From CAZCZZ01 sp964503335 (GTDB lineage Bacteria > Verrucomicrobiota > Kiritimatiellia > CAIVKH01), in contig CAZCZZ010000066.1 of assembly GCA_964503335.1 (NCBI GenBank), forward strand, positions 1 to 20,953: a stretch of DNA of 20,953 nt. Reading direction: 5' to 3'. A program made the translations under genes and the position numbers. Position 1 is the first letter of the stretch, and every line of letters begins with the position of its first letter. Below the pieces are notes generated by a model. That model had not been told where the DNA came from and made no database searches. It saw only the letters and a program-made list of their open reading frames with translations. Shown here one piece after another: positions 15,501 through 20,953 of the stretch.

Positions 15501-15983
15501 ACCCACGCGATGGCCGCTTCCGTCACCGATGAAGACACCGAGCTGGTTGGAGATGATGTGACAGCTCTCGATCCGGTTTGAGAAGGAACCCAGCGCCACG
15601 CCGTAGAGATCGAAGTCCTGGATTCGAAACCCGCTGACCACGCAGCCGGACGTCAGGACGTTGAATCCGATCGTGGCCGGGCCCGTGCCCGACAGCCAGA
15701 TCGCCGGCGCATTGTTGGTATAGCCGGGCTGCGTCGTCGCATCGATCGTCACCGGCTGCGTTACCTGCAAGCTGGCATTCGGCGTGATCACAATTGGAAG
15801 CGGCCCCGAAATGTTGAAGGTGATCGTATTCGGCGGCGCCGACGTAGCGGCATCCAGCAACGCCTGCCTCAATGTCCCCGCCCCCGTAGCCCCCGAGTTC
15901 GTCACCACGAACACGGCACCCCGCGAAGGCAGGACGCCAAGACACAGGAACACACCAAGCCCCACAGCAAAGCGCCTATTCAT
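12594..15983 (-). CDS. large secreted right-handed parallel beta-helix repeat protein
   Basis: 1129 residues with a signal peptide (hydrophobic VGLGVFLCLGVLPSRGA). After an N-terminal cap (GAGTLRQALLDA, typical of secreted beta-helix proteins), about 12 cycles follow. Each has a GG-x(6-8)-N segment, an N-x-ISGN-x-x-x-GI turn and a GN-x-IG-x-x-x-x-G turn, spaced roughly 65-70 residues. Regular Asn and Gly turns mark a NosD/pectate-lyase-like solenoid. Residues 1004-1053 hold Asp-rich DTDNDKMPNYWE and DADSDGTPDRAEY segments, as in calcium-binding thrombospondin type-3 repeats. The last 75 residues form a small beta domain ending VKIPGE. No LPXTG or PEP-CTERM anchor is seen. GGGGAGG precedes the ATG. 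Probably a surface or released protein; polysaccharide binding or cleavage is possible but unproven. Confidence 0.88.
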   Translation of the reverse strand: MNRRFAVGLGVFLCLGVLPSRGAVFVVTNSGATGAGTLRQALLDAATSAPPNTITFNISGPLPIVITPNASLQVTQPVTIDATTQPGYTNNAPAIWLSGTGPATIGFNVLTSGCVVSGFRIQDFDLYGVALGSFSNRIESCHIISNQLGVFIGDGSGHRVGGPAATNRNVISGNVTDGIQIIGPFTSNNVVIGNSIGVTPNNTGIPMPNGGSGIYIQDSPGNSISGGSTALQVISGNDQYGISVTGEESVSNRIHGNAIGTDGFAFSAVSNGLSGIYIAFASYTHIGGTNAADRNYISGNGNHGIEVSFTESSVGTRIEGNTIGLHSSGTACPNAQAGIRLNDGDNPVIGGEGAGQGNIISGNLNHGIFLGVQVDNGRIQGNLIGVDSGGNAVSNTSSGILVQGANWLVGGTNAGARNIISGNGQDGVYVNFASSCVIQGNRIGVDSVGVARPNGQNGVRIVGSESCLVGGSTTNAMNIIAGNGFDGVYISDATSNTVKGNLIGLLPNGLVVSNAFRGVYVALGGGVVVGGATPGERNVISGNGSDNVELSVSSTQVVVKGNFIGTGIAGTNAVFYGVGNGITVRGRDHVIGGTNAGEGNVISGNGNNGITLIATGVRVQGNIIGLASNGLTVVSNRQDGIALAIATNNTIGGTTPLARNIIGGNARGIDFESGNPAMNTLVGNYIGLGRDGTTVVYNTSADLIFSQGGSFNQIGGRTPEEGNFIGRINLQHVDAKHNVFEGNSIAINTLGRSITNSGDGVTLNFGASSNLFGGTARGAGNVVGATLYAFRMQATNVIGNRFEGNFVGVWTNGARLGTNSLSSVGFQLVQGQQNIVGGTNPAAGNTIGYYAKGIEIFSSNRCSFLGNTIISNTSTLAIDLGGDGIFSGNDAFDADGGANDGQNHPTVTNAQSFFGSTFAQGFLSSKASSSYRIEFFSTPATTIFQASRFLGFTNITTAANGTGTFAVVLGGYTPTGYQVRATATDTNGNTSEIGLGAVVTQATDTDNDKMPNYWETLYGLNPSVSNSPTADADSDGTPDRAEYVADTNPSDANSYFEFTNIASSESGQTVSFPSSANRLYDIDRVADLPAGTWVNIVTNLPGSGNPESLTDTSSSTTNNYRARVKIPGE

Positions 15984-16067
15984 CAGACCTCCCCTCAGAA
16001 GAAACGCGAGCGAATCAGATAACAGAAAAGCCCCGGTGTGGCGAGTCGGGAAAAGGGGGCGGAAGAG

Positions 16068-16131
16068 AGGCTGTAGGGTTCTTAGACCTTTAGGGCCAAT
16101 CCGAACCTACGACCCAAACCCCTACAGCCTA
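16068..16131. repeat. TAGGCTGTAGG palindrome, copy 3, at a stop codon
   Basis: The left arm AGGCTGTAGGGTTCTTAG pairs loosely with the right arm CCAAACCCCTACAGCCTA. The right arm starts TCCGAACCTAC at 16100 as in copy 1. Its last bases are the TAG stop of the gene ending at 16129. It lies between that gene and the beta-helix gene. Confidence 0.75.
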
Positions 16132-16683
16132 CTCGTCCTTCAGCCCATCCTGCGCCTGGTCTTCGGGCACGGCATCGAAAGACGCCACCAAGTCATCCAT
16201 CCAAGTACGTACGGCCTGCTGATTGGCGGCGATCTGCCGCTTCTCTTCCTCATCGGTCATCGTCCAGGCGGCCGGCGTTATCGAAACCTTGTAGTCCGTT
16301 GATTCAATCACCACGCGCCCGTTCGCGCGGCTGTACCATTCGATGTAGAGACAGTTCCCGTGGTGCTTGGGGATTGGCATCCCCATCCTACCCAACCGCA
16401 TGGCCTCCTCCACGGACACATCCAACACAAAGACCTTGCGGGACGACGTGATGTCGCCAACCACGCCGACCTGAAGCTCAGCGAGTCCGACATGCTCGCC
16501 AGGTTTCGGATCCGGATTCTCAAACGTCAACACCGTCCCCGCCAGATCACGATGCGCATCCCCCTTGAGCTCAAGCCGCACAGGCTCCGCCCGCCCCAGT
16601 AACCAAATACGGCCAGCAAGCACACCCCGCATCCGATTATCGATCTCACCCCGAACCACACATGTATCAAGTCGCCACGCCAT
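16129..16683 (-). CDS. conserved-looking protein of unknown function
   Basis: 184 residues, soluble, no signal peptide. The first 130 residues look like a beta-rich domain: VVRGEIDNRMRGVLAGRIW, an RDLAG segment, LTFENPDP, LAELQVGVVGDITSSRKV, then YIEWYSRANGRVVIES. A helical acidic tail follows (TDEEEKRQIAANQQAV to the end). I have an impression of seeing related unknown proteins in other environmental bacteria but cannot name a family. The ATG at 16683 has no clear ribosome site. It lies 81 bp after the HNH endonuclease gene on the same strand and may be co-transcribed with it. Its TAG stop is contributed by repeat copy 3. Function unknown. Confidence 0.75.
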   Translation of the reverse strand: MAWRLDTCVVRGEIDNRMRGVLAGRIWLLGRAEPVRLELKGDAHRDLAGTVLTFENPDPKPGEHVGLAELQVGVVGDITSSRKVFVLDVSVEEAMRLGRMGMPIPKHHGNCLYIEWYSRANGRVVIESTDYKVSITPAAWTMTDEEEKRQIAANQQAVRTWMDDLVASFDAVPEDQAQDGLKDE

Positions 16684-16764
16684 TTGTTCGATCAGCCCTC
16701 ATCGCCGCCTAAAGCCGCTCACAACGCTCACGTCTCGATGTCCTACACCAGCGGGCGGTCTCAA

Positions 16765-17697
16765 TCAGCAAGCCTTGCGAAACGCCTCGTATCGAATCTC
16801 CAGTCGCTCGGCATCAGGTCGGAGATCTTGATGATGAGGAAGGTGAAGCACTTGCGCATCTATCTCCTTCAATCCATGCAGGAGCATTGGACCATCGTGT
16901 TCGCGCAAGACATCATCCCGAACCTCAATAATACAGTCGGGGCGAATTCCGAAAATATTCGCGTCATAGGCAGCATGATGCAACTTGCAGAGGGATATTC
17001 CATTAGGGATCACAGGGTCGCCGCGCGGATGCCCATCAGGAAGGATATGTGCCGCTTCAAGAAGTTCGACATGGCGTAGCTGGCAAATCGCACAGCGCTG
17101 CTGATAGGCCCGCATGACCCGCAGGCGAAAACCCTGCTGATGCATTCTGCGTTGTGTCTCAATTGTAATGTAGCGACGTCTGGGCGCGGGGTCACTCTCG
17201 CGTGACAGCTTCGTGTCGCTCACAAGAGCTTCCGGCGTATCTACCGAAACTCTGAAGGTCAGCCCCGCGTTGTCATCGCCAACTATGTAAACAGGCCATA
17301 TTGGCAGATAAGTCCCAGGCACAATGCCATAAAGGTATATGAGAGGCCGACTCTCCTGCATAGCCCGGCGCATGCCGACGTTGTCACGGTGGCTCAGGTC
17401 TGTCCCGCGATATCGATATAGGATGCAGCCATCTGTGCCGATTTCGTCCTCGTACGGGCGCTCGTTGCGGATGGTCGGAGGAACCGTGCAGAAGGTGAGT
17501 GGAATCTCCAGAACCTTTGGCGTGAAGATTCCCTGTGGGCTTATGAGTGGCACCCGTTTGCCTTCAATCTCAAAGCCCCGTTGCAGAATATCCCTTAATA
17601 GGACATCGCCGTGAATTCGGGTTTGCTCAGCTAAAAAACTGAATGCCGCGAGACGCACCCGCTCGTCCCATTCAAAGGCTTGATAAGAAAGCGACAT
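16765..17697 (-). CDS. HNH endonuclease, putative restriction enzyme
   Basis: 310 residues. The C-terminal third is an HNH nuclease: a zinc Cys pair CAIC, the AAHILPDGHPRGDP segment with the catalytic-type His, an Asn in PNGISLCKLHHAAYDANIFGI, and a final His pair. The N-terminal part (about 30-170) has KRVPLISPQGIF, SHRDNVGMRRAM, RPLIYLYGIVPGTYLP and PVYIVGDD. This layout is shared by predicted HNH restriction endonucleases of the COG3440 kind, where the N-terminal domain is expected to recognise DNA, possibly modified DNA. No methyltransferase or phosphorothioation gene lies within the window. It could therefore be a modification-dependent (type IV-like) enzyme or an orphan. No ribosome site is clear before the ATG. 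Base composition is less GC-rich than in the left half of the window, suggesting acquisition. Confidence 0.8.
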   Translation of the reverse strand: MSLSYQAFEWDERVRLAAFSFLAEQTRIHGDVLLRDILQRGFEIEGKRVPLISPQGIFTPKVLEIPLTFCTVPPTIRNERPYEDEIGTDGCILYRYRGTDLSHRDNVGMRRAMQESRPLIYLYGIVPGTYLPIWPVYIVGDDNAGLTFRVSVDTPEALVSDTKLSRESDPAPRRRYITIETQRRMHQQGFRLRVMRAYQQRCAICQLRHVELLEAAHILPDGHPRGDPVIPNGISLCKLHHAAYDANIFGIRPDCIIEVRDDVLREHDGPMLLHGLKEIDAQVLHLPHHQDLRPDAERLEIRYEAFRKAC

Positions 17698-17733
17698 ACC
17701 CGCAAATTCTAGCTGAACGCTTGCCGCGATACC

Positions 17734-17785
17734 AAGCCTATCCCTGTGAGCCTTGACTGCACACTTCTATAACCTGGATAGGCTT
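17734..17785. repeat. inverted repeat upstream of the HNH gene
   Basis: AAGCCTATCC (17734-17743) and GGATAGGCTT (17776-17785) are perfect 10-bp complements across 32 bases. The site begins 37 bp before the HNH start and ends 55 bp after the neighbouring small gene. It could be an operator for the nuclease gene or a hairpin ending the upstream gene. Confidence 0.5.
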
Positions 17786-17839
17786 TCTCGATGCACAACG
17801 TCTCGTGTATTCGCAAATAGCCCTTACTGCCAAGGCTTG

Positions 17840-18142
17840 TTAGGAACAGATCCTTCCGGAGTGTTCCACAATGGATCCATCTGGCAAGTAGTCCACCTCG
17901 ACAATATACTCCTCTGTCGACATCGCATCATCAAAAGAGTACGCGCCATCAAGGAACTGCGTAAGGCGATCAATGACAATTTCGGCAACCTCACGCCGCG
18001 CTTCTTCGATCGATTTGTAGAAAACGATTCGTCCATTTCCATGCCTTTCGATTGGTGTTGGACCATCGCAAATCGTATCGATGAAGATGCAGAATCCACG
18101 AGTTGTGGGCATTCTCCCATACATTCTTTTCGGTTGGATCAT
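17840..18142 (-). CDS. small protein of unknown function
   Basis: 100 residues from ATG at 18142, which has GGTGA 8 bases upstream; a GTG at 18157 would add five residues. The protein begins with a strand-rich part (TTRGFCIFIDTICDG, GRIVFYKS), then an acidic helix (SIEEARREVAEIVIDRLTQFLDG), then FDDAMSTEEYIVEVDYLPDGSIV. The alternation of charged and hydrophobic residues and the codon pattern support a real gene. No family recognised. It lies upstream of the HNH gene on the same strand, 142 bp away, and may be an accessory gene. Confidence 0.68.
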   Translation of the reverse strand: MIQPKRMYGRMPTTRGFCIFIDTICDGPTPIERHGNGRIVFYKSIEEARREVAEIVIDRLTQFLDGAYSFDDAMSTEEYIVEVDYLPDGSIVEHSGRICS

Positions 18143-18219
18143 TTTCGACTTCACCACGTCGATCGATGGATGACCATGGACGATGAGTCAAGTTGCCGGG
18201 AGGGAAGTCTCGGCTACGA

Positions 18220-18249
18220 CGCCCGCCCGGGGTTCAATCCGGGCGGGCG
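18220..18249. terminator. strong GC hairpin downstream of the Fn3-like gene
   Basis: CGCCCGCCCGG and CCGGGCGGGCG form a perfect 11-bp stem with an 8-nt loop (GGTTCAAT). It begins 30 bp beyond the stop of the minus-strand gene. The T-rich run TTTCGGTTTCCTTTC follows on the plus strand only, so on the minus strand it acts, if at all, as a hairpin without a T-tract. Confidence 0.5.
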
Positions 18250-18279
18250 TTTCGGTTTCCTTTCGGGTTACAGCCTGGG

Positions 18280-18960
18280 CTAGCCCACGACGGCGATGGA
18301 GACGGGGTCGCTCCAGTGGCCGATGGGGTCGTCTTTCAGGCGGTAGGTGGCTTTGTACTTCCACACGGCGGCGGTTCCCGGGGGCGGGAGGGCCGACTTG
18401 TCGATGTACCGGGTCCGGGTGCAGATCGTGGCGAGGGCGAAGGTGCCGGTGCCGCGGTCGGCGTGGATTTCCAACGCCTCGGCGTCGCCCTTTTCCCACG
18501 ACAGGACGGGGGTGCCGGTGCGCAGGCGGACCGAAAGCGAAGGCTTAAGGTCCTGCACGTCGACCGTGGTTTCAGGACCAACGAGGCCGAGGTCCTTTCC
18601 CAGCGACAGCGTGTAACCGGGGTGCCGCTTGATGCGTACGGCAAGGTCGGTGATCCGACGGAACACACCGGCCGATACCAAAGGAGGTGGCGGCGGCAGT
18701 TCAACGGGCGCGGGAATCGGATTGTTTCCGCCCCCGCTCCGAACCTGTTCTGCATATTGGACGCACTCTCGTGCCTTGGTCTTGTAGGCCTCGCACAAGG
18801 CCATGGCGTGCTTCAAGCACTCATGGTCCGCTGTCACGGCATCCACTTCCGACTGCGACACGCCCACCAAAGGCGCTATCGCAGGCAACTTCGTCGCCAG
18901 ATTCCCATACCAAGCCTGCTGGTCACGAACCCTGACGGGAACGAAATGTCTCTTGCTCAT
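18280..18960 (-). CDS. protein with Fn3-like C-terminal domain, function unknown
   Basis: 226 residues without a signal peptide. Residues 1 to about 75 are helical (VRDQQAWYGNLATKL, SQSEVDAVTADHECLKHAM). A Pro-rich linker (PAPVELPPPPPL) leads to a region with RITDLAVRIKRHPGYTLSLGKDLGL. The C-terminal about 90 residues look like one beta-sandwich: PVLSWEKGDAEALEIHADRG, then TRYIDKSALPPPG, YKATYRLKDDPIGHWSDPVSI. The closing W-S-D-P-V segment is typical of fibronectin-III-like folds. Proteins of this plan recur as unknowns in Verrucomicrobia-like genomes (general impression, not checked). AGAAGAAG precedes the ATG by a few bases. An ECF-like promoter motif lies 90 bp upstream and a hairpin lies downstream, so it appears monocistronic. 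Confidence 0.78.
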   Translation of the reverse strand: MSKRHFVPVRVRDQQAWYGNLATKLPAIAPLVGVSQSEVDAVTADHECLKHAMALCEAYKTKARECVQYAEQVRSGGGNNPIPAPVELPPPPPLVSAGVFRRITDLAVRIKRHPGYTLSLGKDLGLVGPETTVDVQDLKPSLSVRLRTGTPVLSWEKGDAEALEIHADRGTGTFALATICTRTRYIDKSALPPPGTAAVWKYKATYRLKDDPIGHWSDPVSIAVVG

Positions 18961-19050
18961 ACTTCACTTCTTCTCTTTCTCTGTGCTGTTGTTTGTTTGT
19001 GACGATTCATCCTCCCTGACGCCCTGGAATTCCCGTCGTTCAGAATCTCA

Positions 19051-19077
19051 GACACCCAGCGCGTGAAAATGTTCAAA
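19051..19077 (-). promoter_or_regulatory. candidate ECF-sigma-type promoter for the Fn3-like gene
   Basis: On the minus strand TTTGAACAT, 4 bases, ACG, 4 bases, GGGTGTC, the same pattern as upstream of the rhodanese gene at 12440-12466. It gives GAAC and GTC elements 17 bases apart, 90 bp before the ATG at 18960. Confidence 0.42.
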
Positions 19078-19115
19078 AAAAGAATGAAGGACTTTTAAGA
19101 AAAGAGTTTTTGAAC
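19071..19115. repeat. GTTCAAAAA inverted repeat
   Basis: GTTCAAAAA (19071-19079) and TTTTTGAAC (19107-19115) are perfect complements 27 bases apart, in the most AT-rich part of the window. The left arm overlaps the promoter-like motif, so it may be an operator or a pair of divergent -35-like elements. No plus-strand gene follows. Confidence 0.45.
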
Positions 19116-19402
19116 AAAACATCGCAGATTTGTTGGTATTTCACGGACTTTTAAGGACGCGACCGAGAAAAGTGCGGGTCAACACGGTGAATTTCCGGTC
19201 CCGCTGCGCAACATTCCGCTTTGCATCCATGGATTTCAGGACGCCATCCGGACATTTCCGAAAACCATCTCCGGCTTTCTGGATAGGACGAGGAAGATTC
19301 TGCATTGTCGGCGGAGTCTCCGCGAAGGCAGGCGGAGTTTTCACAGGATCAGCACGAAGTCACACCTTCGCTTCGCTGCGGGTGACAAGGCAGTGAAGCC
19401 GA

Positions 19403-19486
19403 CTCCGCGATCTCTGCGACCTCGAGCGAAGCGGGTGTGAATGCATAATGCAGAAATTGGAGATTCGAGATGCGAGACTTGAATGA
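19403..19486 (+). repeat. dispersed repeat, left copy flanking the nucleotidyltransferase pair
   Basis: Contains CTCCGCGATCTCTGCGACC followed by TCGAGCGAAGCGGGTGTGAA (19403-19445), then GAAATTGGAGATTCGAGATG through ACTTGAATGA (19453-19486). Both blocks recur at 20823-20900, in swapped order. Confidence 0.8.
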
Positions 19487-19758
19487 ATCCTGACCTGAAA
19501 GAGTCTTCACAGGAAGGGAGCGAAGGAAGCGAAGTGAACTTTACGGTCTTAACGACCTTGAGCGAAGCGGGTATTGGGCGTCGAGAGGTTGCGGGCTTTA
19601 GATCTCTAGAGCGATAGGGTCTGAACCGATTCTTCTCTGAACTGCAACCCTGTGACGCATCAGGCTTGGACTCGTTCGTAGTGAGCGATGCCGGGAGTCG
19701 TAGACCAAGTCGCGGCGGGAAGAACGGCACTTGCAGCGCGGCGTGCCTGACCGATCCA

Positions 19759-20448
19759 CTACGCTGAGAGGCCGAAACTCTTATCCATATCGTTGCGTCC
19801 CAGCCTGTTCAACTCTGCCAACACGACCTTACGCCATGGTCGGGGAAAGTGCTTGAAGACCGTCTGTAGGGTCAGGCTCTCGCCCTTGCTTTGCAGCAGC
19901 TCAAGTACATGAACGGCCATCTCGGCGTCGCGATCGCGCCGCGCCACATCTTTCCGCCTTGGTGCCACGAGCAATTTGTGGAGGGCGAAGCATGCAGGAT
20001 GAGGTACACGTACGGGTACATCATGCAGCCGGGCGTCCATGACCATCGTCAGCGCGATATCCATGTACCGAAGCGGCTGAGCATTCATGCCGAGCAGGGG
20101 AAGATCGATGGCAGTCTCCGAGCCCTTCCCCCGCTCTGGCACGAGAAACTCAACGAGAAGTTCGGGGTGCTGAAGTATCGCATAGCCTTCGTTGCCCCTG
20201 TGACCCATTACAAAGCCAAGACCTTCCAGTAACTCTCCCATGTCCACGCGTTTGCGAAGCTTGGATGGCAACGGCACAAGGAAGTCCAAGTCACGGGTGC
20301 GAAGAGTCCTGATTTTGCCAGTTTGGGCAAAATAGTCCCGATAAGCGAGAAGACACCAGCTGCCGACCAGCACGAGTTCATCAAGGAGCCCCGCAGTGCT
20401 CATCCTGGACAGGACTTCCCTGCAGAGTTCAGATTGCTTGTCGGGCAC
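19759..20448 (-). CDS. nucleotidyltransferase-fold protein, toxin-antitoxin-like
   Basis: 229 residues from GTG at 20448, chosen because AGGA lies 6 bases upstream; the open frame upstream to 20544 lies inside the neighbouring gene. The polymerase-beta nucleotidyltransferase signature is clear: VLVGSW (GSW at 29-31), then TRDLDFLV with the two metal-binding Asp residues D53 and D55. The rest has an HPELLVEFLVPERG strand region, a YMDIALTMVMDA segment and a basic helix with ARRDRDAEMAVHVLELL. The family resembles NTP_transf_8/AbiEii-like proteins (recognition from motifs). It overlaps the upstream small gene by 20 bp, so the two are one operon under a strong palindromic operator. Related pairs act as toxin-antitoxin or phage-defence units by transferring nucleotides to tRNA or partner proteins. 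Which role applies here is inference. Confidence 0.8.
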   Translation of the reverse strand: MPDKQSELCREVLSRMSTAGLLDELVLVGSWCLLAYRDYFAQTGKIRTLRTRDLDFLVPLPSKLRKRVDMGELLEGLGFVMGHRGNEGYAILQHPELLVEFLVPERGKGSETAIDLPLLGMNAQPLRYMDIALTMVMDARLHDVPVRVPHPACFALHKLLVAPRRKDVARRDRDAEMAVHVLELLQSKGESLTLQTVFKHFPRPWRKVVLAELNRLGRNDMDKSFGLSA

Positions 20449-20743
20449 GGACAATCCTTTCGAGAAAGCGGATCTGTTTCCTGACCTGGGACAGCAGTCC
20501 GCGATATTGGACCCTGGCGGCCTTGGCCTTGCGATATTTCTCAATCATGGACGGCGAGGGGCTTTTTACGTAGTCGAAGCGAACCTTCGGGCCTTCTCGA
20601 ACCTGAAGGTACCAGTAGTCGTGGCCCTTGATGCTCTTGCGAATCAGGTTGCCCTTGGGCAGGCGGCGAAGGGCGGACTCGTAGTCCTTCTCCATCCTCC
20701 GGGAGTTCTCCAACTCCTCCGACATGACTTCTTTGATCGCCAT
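20429..20743 (-). CDS. small basic helical protein, partner of the nucleotidyltransferase
   Basis: 104 residues: an N-terminal helix (EELENSRRMEKDYESAL), a short beta segment (KGNLIRKSIKGHDYWYLQVREGPKVRFDYV), and a long basic helix (IEKYRKAKAARVQYRGLLSQVRKQIRFLERIV). No named family recognised. The arrangement fits a DNA- or RNA-binding antitoxin or accessory protein. ATG at 20743 has no clear ribosome site; ATG at 20725 is an alternative with GAAG just before it. Its end overlaps the nucleotidyltransferase start by 20 bp (coupled translation). An 11-bp inverted repeat lies 11 bp upstream of the start, as expected for self-regulation. Confidence 0.72.
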   Translation of the reverse strand: MAIKEVMSEELENSRRMEKDYESALRRLPKGNLIRKSIKGHDYWYLQVREGPKVRFDYVKSPSPSMIEKYRKAKAARVQYRGLLSQVRKQIRFLERIVRARQAI

Positions 20744-20754
20744 AGCACGGAATA

Positions 20755-20796
20755 GTTACCATACACCTTCAACTCTTTCAACGTTTGTATGGTAAC
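20755..20796. promoter_or_regulatory. perfect 11-bp inverted-repeat operator
   Basis: GTTACCATACA (20755-20765) and TGTATGGTAAC (20786-20796) are exact complements separated by 20 bases. The site begins 11 bp upstream of the small gene start at 20743. Arm centres lie 31 bp apart, three helical turns, consistent with two protein dimers or one large dimer on the same DNA face. A likely autoregulation site for the two-gene operon. Confidence 0.7.
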
Positions 20797-20822
20797 CCGA
20801 CTTTCCGAAGAGAGCCCGAAAT

Positions 20823-20900
20823 GAAATTGGAGATGCGAAATGCGGAACTTGAATGACCTCCGCGATCTCTGCGACCTCGAGCGAAGCGGGTGTTAATGCA
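20823..20900 (+). repeat. dispersed repeat, right copy flanking the nucleotidyltransferase pair
   Basis: GAAATTGGAGATGCGAAATG through ACTTGAATGA (20823-20856), then CTCCGCGATCTCTGCGACC and TCGAGCGAAGCGGGTGTTAA (20858-20900). The second block matches 19403-19445 with one visible change. The stretch upstream of the gene pair to the window end otherwise shows no gene. Confidence 0.8.
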
Positions 20901-20936
20901 GGCTCTCCATCAAAAGAGGGGGCAAGGCCGATCCTG

Positions 20937-20953
20937 AGACCATACGATGGTCT
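20937..20953. repeat. short palindrome at the window edge
   Basis: AGACCAT, ACG, ATGGTCT: a perfect 7-bp stem with a 3-nt loop. It is cut off by the window end, so its context is unknown. Confidence 0.4.

Larger units (their letters stand above)
18961..19758. other. gene-free, repeat-rich stretch
   Basis: About 800 bp without a convincing gene. It holds the promoter-like motif at 19051-19077 and an inverted repeat (19071-19115). GGACTTTTAAG appears twice (19089-19099, 19145-19155), and the dispersed repeat of 19403-19486 follows. GAGCGAAGCGGGT appears at 19423 and again at 19559. Open frames here (plus 19130-19396, minus 19341-19730) have Arg/Ser/Pro-rich, repeat-derived translations and no ribosome sites. 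Confidence 0.6.

Noticed and set aside
18211..18260. Possible tRNA because of a GGTTCAATCC T-loop-like string
   Set aside because: The string is the loop of an 11-bp perfect hairpin. No anticodon arm, D arm or acceptor pairing can be built around it.
19341..19730. 129-codon minus-strand open frame in the gene-free stretch
   Set aside because: It covers dispersed repeat sequence, has no ribosome site, and its translation is Ser/Arg/Pro-rich with no motif.

Overview
The window looks like chromosomal DNA of a GC-rich, Gram-negative bacterium, most likely from the PVC superphylum (Verrucomicrobiota, Kiritimatiellota or a relative). I infer this from the gene content: an anomeric MurNAc-salvage enzyme, OmpA-type envelope proteins, a lipoprotein, a very large secreted beta-helix protein with a calcium-repeat-like tail, and many dispersed palindromic repeats between genes. 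No rRNA, tRNA, CRISPR array or recognisable insertion sequence was seen.

Left block (52-4915, plus strand): four tightly packed genes. They encode a NamZ/DUF1343 exo-muramidase, a single-chain fusion of a MurU-like nucleotidyltransferase with an AmgK-like sugar kinase, a lipoprotein, and a sigma-70-type sigma factor. The first two form a logical MurNAc salvage route: wall fragment to MurNAc, to MurNAc-1-P, to UDP-MurNAc.

Second block (4975-10939, minus strand): rdgB, then a module of a PspA/IM30 protein, a two-part AAA+ ATPase, a membrane-anchored coiled-coil protein, and a membrane-anchored fusion of a solute-binding domain with an OmpA peptidoglycan-binding domain. PspA belongs to the ESCRT-III superfamily and the AAA+ protein has a Vps4-like pore loop. 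This is therefore the best candidate in the window for a little-described system: an envelope-stress or membrane-remodelling machine reaching from cytoplasm to peptidoglycan.

Middle (11165-15983, minus strand): a beta-carbonic anhydrase, a periplasmic rhodanese, and an 1129-residue secreted right-handed beta-helix protein with about 12 repeat cycles.

Right block (16129-20743, minus strand): accessory genes. They are a conserved unknown, an HNH endonuclease that looks like an orphan restriction enzyme, a small unknown, a protein with an Fn3-like tail, and a toxin-antitoxin-like pair (small basic helical protein plus nucleotidyltransferase) behind a perfect 11-bp inverted-repeat operator. About 800 bp (18961-19758) is non-coding and repeat-rich.

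Throughout, gene 3' ends carry repeats. Three copies of one palindrome sit at stop codons in the same orientation, and in two of them the repeat supplies the stop codon. A gapless 27-bp sequence upstream of the rhodanese gene recurs upstream of the Fn3-like gene and resembles an ECF-sigma promoter.
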